Positions 6,358 through 11,990 of a DNA stretch of 11,990 nt are shown piece after piece. The stretch covers positions 1 to 11,990 of the forward strand of contig CAIPFQ010000164.1 in assembly GCA_903864395.1 (NCBI GenBank). Direction: 5' to 3'. This stretch comes from an uncultured Chlamydiae bacterium. Its GTDB lineage: Bacteria; Chlamydiota; Chlamydiia; Chlamydiales; SM23-39. A program made the position numbers and the translations under genes. A model generated the notes under the pieces. The model saw only the letters and a program-made list of their open reading frames with translations. It did not search any database and was not told the DNA's origin. Position 1 is the stretch's first letter; each line of letters starts with the position of its first letter.

Positions 6358-7221
6358 TCATAGATTCGATGGCGTGGGTTTCAAGGTTCTTTTTAAGAAG
6401 ATCCCCGTCTCCGTGTCTTCCCCTAAGAAGGCTGTGTTTGTTTGGACGCAGGGAGTGTTTGCCTCTGCAAACAAATCGAGATAGAGAGAGGGGACTTGAA
6501 GCTTTATACAAATGCGCTCGATGGACTCTGGGTTTTCCTTGTGAATCTCTAGAAAGAAAGCCTTTGCCCTGGAAGGGGAAAAGAGGGCGGCGAAAAGATC
6601 GGGATGTGCATGGCGCGAGCATATTTTTTCAGGGGAAGGATCTATTTTGAAAAAATCAGAAAGAGGGGGGAGTCCAAGATTATTTGCGATGTCATGTTTT
6701 TTTGTCCCTTTCAGCATTGTATAGTAAAGTCTTTGCAACTCGGGTGTATTAAAGGAAATTTTTTCTAATACTAATCCTGGCGTTTTTCTCGCAGCTTCTA
6801 AAAACAGAGTAAGAAAAAGTTTGCCCTCGTTTGCGTTGCCTCCAAAAAGGGCTTTTCCGTAAAAAGTGTCTAAGACTTGAAGGCAAGCATTGTAGAGCTG
6901 ACGCTCTTCATTGACCCCTTTCATAAGGAGCGGAAATAAATTGAGCCTTGCGCAGGAGGGGTTTATTTTTGGAATTTCGGGGGCTTTTTTTTCCGCAGAA
7001 GCTCTTTCTTTAAAAGGGTCTTGTGTTTTCTCTGAAGAGCTCTTTCGTTTGATGGATGCGTAATGTCTGCTGATCGCTTGATTTAAAATATCTCGATTTG
7101 CCGCCTTATGTCCTAGACAATAAGCATTTAGACGCTCCCTACTACTTTGTCTCTCAAAGGATACTATAGCGCCAAAAGACAAAAGAAGAAGTAAAGCAAA
7201 GACGAGACCTAAAATATTCAA
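6358..7221 (-). CDS. Membrane-anchored hypothetical protein, partner of the pseudopilin gene
   Basis: I do not recognise this 287-residue protein. It begins with one hydrophobic helix (about residues 2-21, LGLVFALLLLLSFGAIVSF) and a short basic segment after it, so it is probably anchored in the inner membrane by its N-terminus, with the rest outside the cytoplasm. A low-complexity Lys/Ser/Glu stretch (about 58-85) links to a folded C-terminal part rich in Leu and Phe. A few Cys residues occur but no known catalytic motif. Its ATG overlaps the stop of the pseudopilin-like gene in an ATGA, implying coupled translation. A type II secretion role, for example as a GspK-like minor pseudopilin without the Glu+5, is conceivable from this context. 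Similar unknown genes follow the gsp cluster near mutL-pepP in Chlamydia as I remember it. This is inference; the coding call itself is good. Confidence 0.72.
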   Translation of the reverse strand: MNILGLVFALLLLLSFGAIVSFERQSSRERLNAYCLGHKAANRDILNQAISRHYASIKRKSSSEKTQDPFKERASAEKKAPEIPKINPSCARLNLFPLLMKGVNEERQLYNACLQVLDTFYGKALFGGNANEGKLFLTLFLEAARKTPGLVLEKISFNTPELQRLYYTMLKGTKKHDIANNLGLPPLSDFFKIDPSPEKICSRHAHPDLFAALFSPSRAKAFFLEIHKENPESIERICIKLQVPSLYLDLFAEANTPCVQTNTAFLGEDTETGIFLKRTLKPTPSNL

Positions 7222-7811
7222 TGGGAACCTCCGTAGGTAGCGATAGGCTCCGGATAGAGAGGAAAAAAGGCAAAGTCAATCGGTTGCTCTTTTTGCCAAA
7301 TTCGTAGGCGAATGATCAATGGCTCTTCTTGAGCGTCTTTAGCGCAAGTCTCTTTTTCTAAGAGGTTTTTGTGAGTAAAGCGCCATTCTACCTTTTCGAC
7401 GCCAGACAGAAGAGTTTCCGTGCGCCAGGGCTTATGTTTTTTTTCTGTTTCCAAGGGCCAAAGAGTTAACGTAAGTTTTTGATCAGCTTGGAGATGAATT
7501 TTTGCAAGCACTGTTCCGCTAAAGAGGGGGTCGATATCGAGACCGTGGTCGATCGTTGCGATAAGACCTTTTGTTTTTTCTCCTGGGAGCTCTTCTGTAT
7601 AGAGGGAAGAGTTTGTCAAAGAGAGAAAAAAGTTTTGCAGGCGCGCTGAACAATGCTCTCTTTCTAGAAGAGAGATCCTTGCTTTTTCCGCTTTTTCGTT
7701 CCATTCGATGGTTTGACGAAACGCTGAAAAAAGAAAGGAAAATAGGAGAGAGATCAAAGAGAGACCGATCAGAATCTCAAGGAGAAAAAAGGGGAGCTTT
7801 CTTTTCCACAT
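7218..7811 (-). CDS. Probable minor pseudopilin (GspJ-like) of a type II secretion/pilus system
   Basis: I start this protein at the ATG at 7811, giving 197 aa that begin MWKRKLPFFLLEILIGLSL. A short basic leader followed by a hydrophobic helix with Glu at the position equivalent to +5 (FFLLE, Glu12) is the type IV pilin/pseudopilin N-terminus. The remainder, with a WxxE-rich region and paired LLEREHCSARL after the helix, fits the soluble domain of a minor pseudopilin such as GspJ. The residue at -1 is Pro7, where prepilin peptidase normally needs Gly. An upstream ATG at 7973 would add 54 residues, but these would overlap the secDF coding start by 96 bp and bury the leader, so I reject it. 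The ribosome binding site is weak (TGAG shortly before the ATG). No other secretion genes are in the window. Pseudopilin is likely; the exact subunit is uncertain. Confidence 0.62.
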   Translation of the reverse strand: MWKRKLPFFLLEILIGLSLISLLFSFLFSAFRQTIEWNEKAEKARISLLEREHCSARLQNFFLSLTNSSLYTEELPGEKTKGLIATIDHGLDIDPLFSGTVLAKIHLQADQKLTLTLWPLETEKKHKPWRTETLLSGVEKVEWRFTHKNLLEKETCAKDAQEEPLIIRLRIWQKEQPIDFAFFPLYPEPIATYGGSH

Positions 7812-7825
7812 AAGCTCAGTGAGTA

Positions 7826-7854
7826 TAGACAAGATCCATTTAAATCTATATGCT
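7826..7854 (+). promoter_or_regulatory. Candidate promoter of secDF
   Basis: TAGACA (7826-7831, five of six matches to the -35 consensus) is followed after exactly 17 bp by TATGCT (7849-7854, four of six matches to the -10 consensus). Transcription would begin near 7861, just before the strong Shine-Dalgarno AGGGGG (7867-7872), which is 5 bp from the secDF ATG. The same 66-bp gap must also serve the divergent pseudopilin gene. Found by eye only. Confidence 0.5.
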
Positions 7855-7877
7855 CTACTTTTGCTCAGGGGGCTCGC

Positions 7878-10800
7878 ATGGAGAAACAACGTAGACGTCA
7901 ATTTTTTCTTATCTGTTTTAGTCTTATTGCGACTCTTTATAATATTTTGCCGACTATTTTTTATTATTCTCACCCCTTGCGCGAACCTGTAGGGACTGCG
8001 GGCGCAGAAAAAGTGGCTGCAGAGATCGTCGATAGAGTAGGAAATTTAGAACAAGAGGCAAAACAGTGGATCGCCTCTTACTGCGCTCTTTTAGAGCTTC
8101 ACCCGAGCTCTATCGTCACGGAAGAGCCTCAAACGATCCTTGTTTCTTTTGCAAGACTAGAAGAGGCAAGATTACTGCGCTCTAGGCTTCCTAAAGCGGG
8201 TGCATTGATCCCTTTTGCTCCAGCGCAGCTTTTTTTGGGTTTTCAAGATGAGGACAGCCCTGTTGTTGCAGTGCAGCGCCCTCTCTCTTTTGGTCTCGAT
8301 GCCGCCGATTTTTGTTATATTCCGCAAGGGGGTCAAACGGAGCTTTTTGATCTTAGCCCATCTTCCTCGGGCGCATCGGGTTACCTGGTTCTCGATCAAG
8401 AGAAATTGGCTAAAAAAGCTGTCGCTCAGATGCAAAATACGCTGCAGTCTCTTTGGCACCCCGCTCATTCTGATTTAAAGGAGACGTCTATTTTAGATTT
8501 CGAGGTCTATCAAACGCTTGCAGAAGATCAAAAAACATTTGGATTGATTGTTGCCTCGCCTTTGAATGCTTCTTTAGAAGGGGCGAAGAGCCTAAAAGCC
8601 GACTCTCTCTATGTGGTTGCCAAGGGAATGGAGCCTATGCTGAGCTTCTATGCTCAGTTTCCCGACTCTAAAGAGGCTGAAATCTTTTATTCTGATTTTC
8701 GCAAATTGGTGGACATTCTTCAAAGCAATGGTTTTTCTGGATATCTAGGATCGGAAAGTTCCTCTCCTCTAGCCAATTCTGGCGACATCGTTTTTGAAAA
8801 GCCCTTTTTTCTCCGCCCCTATCTTAAGGCGAGCCGAGAAGATTTTAGGGCCGATGCGAATCAAAAAAAGGCTTGGCTTGTTTTAAGCGATCATGAGCAG
8901 CGTCTTCTCACAAAAAATAAAATTGAAACGGCAATGCACGAAGAGCTGATTCAAGCAAAAGATGCCTATCGCGCTGCGCAAATTAGTTTAGATCCTCGCG
9001 CAAGGTTTGATGCGCCGCCTCCGATCAAAAGCGTGTTTTGGAATAATCTTGCCCTTTCAGTGCGTAAATATTTTCGGGGCGATGAGAGAAAAGTATTGAA
9101 GTGGGGTCTTGATTTATCTGGGGGCAAGACGGTGCAAATTGAGTTGAGGGACTCTCAAGGAAGAGTGATCACTCAGCCAGAAGACCTCAAGCAGGGAATG
9201 CAGGAGATCCAAAGACGAGTGAATCGCTTGGGGGTCTCTGAGGTCGCTATGCGTCAGGTCGGCCATCACATTGTTCTTGATTTTCCAGGATCGCAAGCCA
9301 GAAGCGCTTCTGAGCTGATTCAGGCCTCTACGATGGTATTCCATGTGGTCAATGAAAAATTCTCTTCCGCTGATGCAAGCTCCGACTTATTTCTTCAAGA
9401 GGTGTGGAATGAGGCTTGTCTTACGGGGCAAAAAGATCCTCAGAGCGTGAACCAGATCGCCAAGAGGCGCCTTGAACTAGCATCGGCCAGCATGCAACAA
9501 GGGCTTCGATTTGCCGCGCATGAAGATCAAGAGGCGAGCAGCGATGTCGACGAAAAATTTTCCAAAATTGTTATCCTGCGCGGCTCAGACGCCAGGGATT
9601 GGCAGGGCAGATCGCATCCTTTATTGGTTGTGTTTCGCAATTGGGTGATGGAAGGGGCCGATTTAGAAAATATTCATGTGGGTTATGATGCTTCGAAGGG
9701 CAATTTCTTGAGTTTTGATGTGTCTTCAAAGCGAGACTGCAAGGGAAAGAATGTTTTTCCAAAGAAGGATTTGTATAACTGGACCTCTCTTTATTCAAAG
9801 CAGAACAAAAGTCGGGAGAAAGCCTCGCGGATGGCTGTTGTTTTAAACGATTCTGTTGTCTCTGCGCCCGTTTTAGAGTCTGTTTTAGAGGGAAGCGCAA
9901 TGATTAGCGGGAGCTTTTCTCAGCGCGAGGCAAATCTCCTTTCTTCAGATTTGAAAGCCGGCTCTTTGACTTTTTCGCCCCATATCATCCTTGAGAAAAA
10001 TGTGAGTCCAGAGCTTGGCGTTGCAGATAGAGTCCAAGGCATTAGCGCAACGATTGTTGCCTTGATCCTCTGTGTGGGGTCTATGATCCTTTATTATCGC
10101 TTTGCGGGGGTTATCGCTTCGGTGGCTGTCCTTCTCAATCTTTTGATCCTCTGGGCCGTTTTGCAAAACATTGGCGCAGCCTTGACGCTAGCGGGCCTTG
10201 CGGGTGTTATTTTGACGGTTGGGATGGCTGTGGATGCGAATGTTTTGGTGTTTGAGCGGATTAAAGAGGAATTTGCTCTCTCGGGCCATCTTCGCTCTGC
10301 GATCGCGGCGGGATATAAAAAAGCTTATTCGGCTATTATTGATTCGAATCTCACCACAATGATCGCCGCTGTGATTCTTTTGAATTTTGACGCGGGGCCT
10401 GTGAAAAGCTTTGCGATCAACTTGATCATTGGGATCGCTTCTTCTTTGTTTACAGCCCTTTTCATGACGCGGTTTTATTTTTCTGGCTGGGTGGAAAATC
10501 CGAAAAATCAGGTTTTGAAAATGGCCGATTGGATTCGCTCTACCCATTTTGATTTTTTAAAATGGGCGAAAATATCGGCATTGATGGCCTCTGCGATCAT
10601 CTGTATTGGTGGCTCTTTGGCTTTTTTTCATCGCGCTTCTATGTTCGGTATGGATTTTACAGGCGGATATTCTCTTAATTTAGATTTAGGATCGGAAAAG
10701 GGCTCTGTGAGCGCCCTTGAAAAGGCTTTGGTGGTGGCGGGTGCGGCAGCGAGCGATTTTCATATCCAAGAGCTGACGCCTCCTGGAAATTATCGCATTT

Positions 10801-11489
10801 TATTTGGGACCGCGCTCGATTTACCAGGAAGACCCTTTGCGTCTATGGCTCAGGGCGGACTGGAGCGTGCAGGCTGGGTGGTGAGCGCTTTGGAATCTGG
10901 GGGCTTTGGCTTGGCGTCTCGGGGCATCTCTTTGAGCGATTTGCAATGGACGGCGATGAGTGGGCAACTGTCGAGCACTGTGAGACATCATGCGATGATC
11001 GGCTTTGCTCTCTGCCTTACCATGATTTTTATCTATTTGGCTTTTCGATTTGAATATAAGTTTGCGATGGCAGCCATTCTTTGTGTGATGCACGATGTTT
11101 TCATTACCCTAGGATTTATGGGGCTGCTCCATGCTTGGGGAGTCCCGATGCAGATTGATCTCAATACGATGGCCGCTCTCATGACGATTGTGGGCTATTC
11201 GTTGAACGATACGATCATTATTTTCGATCGCATTCGAGAAGAGTTGCGCGCCCATCCAGAGAAAAAATTCTATGACCTTGTGAATCAAGCCTTGAATGCG
11301 ACTTTAAGCCGCACCTTGATGACATCGGGCACTACTTTGCTAGTTCTTCTGGCTCTTGTTTTTTTTGGAGGCTCTTCCATTTTTGGATTTGCTTTAGTGA
11401 TGACGGCGGGTGTCTTTTTTGGAACGCTTTCTTCTTGGTTTATCGCGTCTCCCTTGGCGATTTTTTTTCATCGCCGCCGAGTCTCGTGA
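7878..11489 (+). CDS. secDF: SecDF protein export membrane protein (SecD-SecF fusion)
   Basis: SecDF sits in the inner membrane beside SecYEG and uses the proton gradient to pull exported proteins out of the channel. Here SecD and SecF form one chain of 1203 aa. After an N-terminal helix (about 8-30) comes an extra domain of some 370 residues. Then follow the SecD motif WGLDLSGG (409-416), the head domain, and five membrane helices (about 722-865) with GMAVDANVLVFERIKEE. Asp786 there is the conserved proton-relay residue. The SecF half starts with a helix near 896-915, has FGMDFTGG (Asp926), and has further helices from about 1036 containing VGYSLNDTIIIFDRIREE (Asp1111). The total agrees with twelve helices. 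AGGGGG, 5 bp upstream, fixes the start. A terminator-like hairpin follows the stop, then recJ in the same direction. Family is certain; the role of the inserted domain is not known to me. Confidence 0.95.
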   Translation: MEKQRRRQFFLICFSLIATLYNILPTIFYYSHPLREPVGTAGAEKVAAEIVDRVGNLEQEAKQWIASYCALLELHPSSIVTEEPQTILVSFARLEEARLLRSRLPKAGALIPFAPAQLFLGFQDEDSPVVAVQRPLSFGLDAADFCYIPQGGQTELFDLSPSSSGASGYLVLDQEKLAKKAVAQMQNTLQSLWHPAHSDLKETSILDFEVYQTLAEDQKTFGLIVASPLNASLEGAKSLKADSLYVVAKGMEPMLSFYAQFPDSKEAEIFYSDFRKLVDILQSNGFSGYLGSESSSPLANSGDIVFEKPFFLRPYLKASREDFRADANQKKAWLVLSDHEQRLLTKNKIETAMHEELIQAKDAYRAAQISLDPRARFDAPPPIKSVFWNNLALSVRKYFRGDERKVLKWGLDLSGGKTVQIELRDSQGRVITQPEDLKQGMQEIQRRVNRLGVSEVAMRQVGHHIVLDFPGSQARSASELIQASTMVFHVVNEKFSSADASSDLFLQEVWNEACLTGQKDPQSVNQIAKRRLELASASMQQGLRFAAHEDQEASSDVDEKFSKIVILRGSDARDWQGRSHPLLVVFRNWVMEGADLENIHVGYDASKGNFLSFDVSSKRDCKGKNVFPKKDLYNWTSLYSKQNKSREKASRMAVVLNDSVVSAPVLESVLEGSAMISGSFSQREANLLSSDLKAGSLTFSPHIILEKNVSPELGVADRVQGISATIVALILCVGSMILYYRFAGVIASVAVLLNLLILWAVLQNIGAALTLAGLAGVILTVGMAVDANVLVFERIKEEFALSGHLRSAIAAGYKKAYSAIIDSNLTTMIAAVILLNFDAGPVKSFAINLIIGIASSLFTALFMTRFYFSGWVENPKNQVLKMADWIRSTHFDFLKWAKISALMASAIICIGGSLAFFHRASMFGMDFTGGYSLNLDLGSEKGSVSALEKALVVAGAAASDFHIQELTPPGNYRILFGTALDLPGRPFASMAQGGLERAGWVVSALESGGFGLASRGISLSDLQWTAMSGQLSSTVRHHAMIGFALCLTMIFIYLAFRFEYKFAMAAILCVMHDVFITLGFMGLLHAWGVPMQIDLNTMAALMTIVGYSLNDTIIIFDRIREELRAHPEKKFYDLVNQALNATLSRTLMTSGTTLLVLLALVFFGGSSIFGFALVMTAGVFFGTLSSWFIASPLAIFFHRRRVS

Positions 11490-11499
11490 GGAAATCATA

Positions 11500-11525
11500 G
11501 TTCGAGATCTCGGCTCGACTTTTTA
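11500..11525 (+). terminator. Candidate rho-independent terminator after secDF
   Basis: TCGAG (11502-11506) pairs with CTCGA (11514-11518) around a 7-nt loop, and G11500 can close on C11519 past a bulged T. A run of six T (11520-11525) follows directly. It lies 10 bp after the secDF stop. The stem is short, so efficiency is doubtful. The same bases contain the 10-bp palindrome CGAGATCTCG (11503-11512), an alternative fold. Confidence 0.45.
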
Positions 11526-11550
11526 AGAGCTTTGAGTATATATACTCAAG
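11515..11550 (+). promoter_or_regulatory. Candidate recJ promoter overlapped by an 18-bp palindrome
   Basis: TTGAGTATATATACTCAA (11533-11550) is a perfect 18-bp palindrome. Its centre overlaps TATATA (11538-11543), which lies 17 bp after the -35-like TCGACT (11515-11520). The arrangement resembles a promoter whose -10 region is covered by a dimeric repressor site. No T run follows the palindrome, so it is not a terminator. Both hexamers match the consensus in four of six positions only. Confidence 0.42.
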
Positions 11551-11571
11551 CGGGAGGATCGAAGAAATTTA

Positions 11572-11990
11572 TGTGGATGTATCCAGAGGCTAATCCATCT
11601 CTTTTGCGAAATGTGATAGCTGAATTCAAGATTCATCCTGTAACAGCGCAAATTTTAATTTCGCGTGGATTTAAAAACATTCAAGAAATGCATGAATTTC
11701 TCTATGCCAAATTGCCAAATCTCTATTCGCCTGAACTTTTTCCCGATATGCAGCGAGCCGTCGAGCGCGTGCTCTCTGCGCTCCATAGACAAGAAAAAAT
11801 TCTCATTTATGGCGATAACGATGTCGATGGCATGACGGCCGCGGCGCTGCTCGCTGAATTTTTGCAGGAGATAGGCGCGACCGTTTTTGTAGACATTCCA
11901 CATCGGGCTATTTTGAAAAAAAGTCTCATTGGGGATGCGCTGCAATTTGCAAAAGCGCGAGGCTGTACTTTAATGATTACAGTGGATTGC
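11572..11990 (+). CDS. recJ: Single-stranded-DNA exonuclease RecJ (N-terminal part)
   Basis: An open frame from ATG 11572 runs off the right edge after 139 full codons, so the gene is partial here. RecJ is a 5'-3' exonuclease of the DHH phosphoesterase family that acts in recombination and repair of damaged forks. Motif I reads IYGDNDVDGMTAAALL at about residues 83-98, keeping the three metal-binding aspartates in D-x-D-x-D-G (bacterial RecJs commonly have DYDADG). The window ends in ITVDC, the start of the motif II region (usually VD.G). Upstream GGGAGGA (11553-11559) is a strong Shine-Dalgarno but lies 12 bp from the ATG. A second in-frame ATG at 11578 is even further from it. The secDF-recJ order is, from memory, also seen in Chlamydia. 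Family call is firm. Confidence 0.93.

Noticed and set aside
6294..6650. Plus-strand reading frame of 118 codons
   Set aside because: It is antisense to the end of the unknown membrane-anchored gene and to the repeat element, is rich in Arg and Leu, and shows no domain or ribosome binding site.
7812..7973. N-terminal extension of the pseudopilin-like gene to ATG 7973
   Set aside because: It would overlap the start of secDF by 96 bp in antisense, cover the secDF promoter and ribosome binding site, and place the prepilin-type leader in the middle of the protein.
9945..11093. Several minus-strand frames inside secDF
   Set aside because: All are antisense to strongly conserved SecDF motifs, and their translations show biased composition without recognisable domains.
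11533..11550. The palindrome before recJ as a terminator or LexA box
   Set aside because: It has no following T run, and its sequence lacks the CTG...CAG ends of a LexA site.

Overview
The window looks like chromosomal DNA of a member of the Chlamydiota, most likely one of the environmental (amoeba- or arthropod-associated) families rather than Chlamydia itself. Three things support this. A protein at the left end carries several landmarks of the chlamydial major outer membrane protein (MOMP). The pairs mutL-pepP and secDF-recJ are adjacent, as I remember them from chlamydial genomes. SecD and SecF are fused into one very long protein. I cannot name a genus from the sequence alone.

Layout. 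(1) Bases 1-1022, minus strand: a short MOMP-like outer-membrane barrel, followed 5 bp later by the first 75 codons of a CCA-adding/poly(A) polymerase-type nucleotidyltransferase that leaves the window. (2) Bases 1088-4690, plus strand: a tight operon of mutL, a pepP-like M24 metallopeptidase and a soluble PAS histidine kinase. These genes overlap at each junction and are probably translationally coupled. (3) Bases 4699-6201, minus strand: a large ATPase whose C-terminus carries PD-(D/E)XK nuclease-type residues. It looks like an accessory gene. Immediately upstream of it (6239-6343) is a twice-repeated inverted-repeat element, with the two copies exactly 55 bp apart. (4) Bases 6358-7811, minus strand: two overlapping genes, a probable minor pseudopilin (GspJ-like) and an unrecognised membrane-anchored protein. 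(5) Bases 7878-11489, plus strand: the secDF fusion, with a large extra domain after the first membrane helix. (6) Bases 11572-11990, plus strand: the start of recJ, preceded by a terminator-like hairpin and an 18-bp perfect palindrome.

Most genes are housekeeping: mismatch repair (mutL), recombinational repair (recJ), protein export (secDF), peptide turnover (pepP), tRNA maturation (the nucleotidyltransferase). The less ordinary parts are the ATPase/nuclease-like gene with its repeat element, a MutL whose C-terminal endonuclease motif is degenerate, a pseudopilin lacking the usual Gly at the cleavage site, and the long SecDF insertion. I saw no rRNA, tRNA, CRISPR array or insertion sequence. 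No gene-free stretch exceeds about 160 bp.
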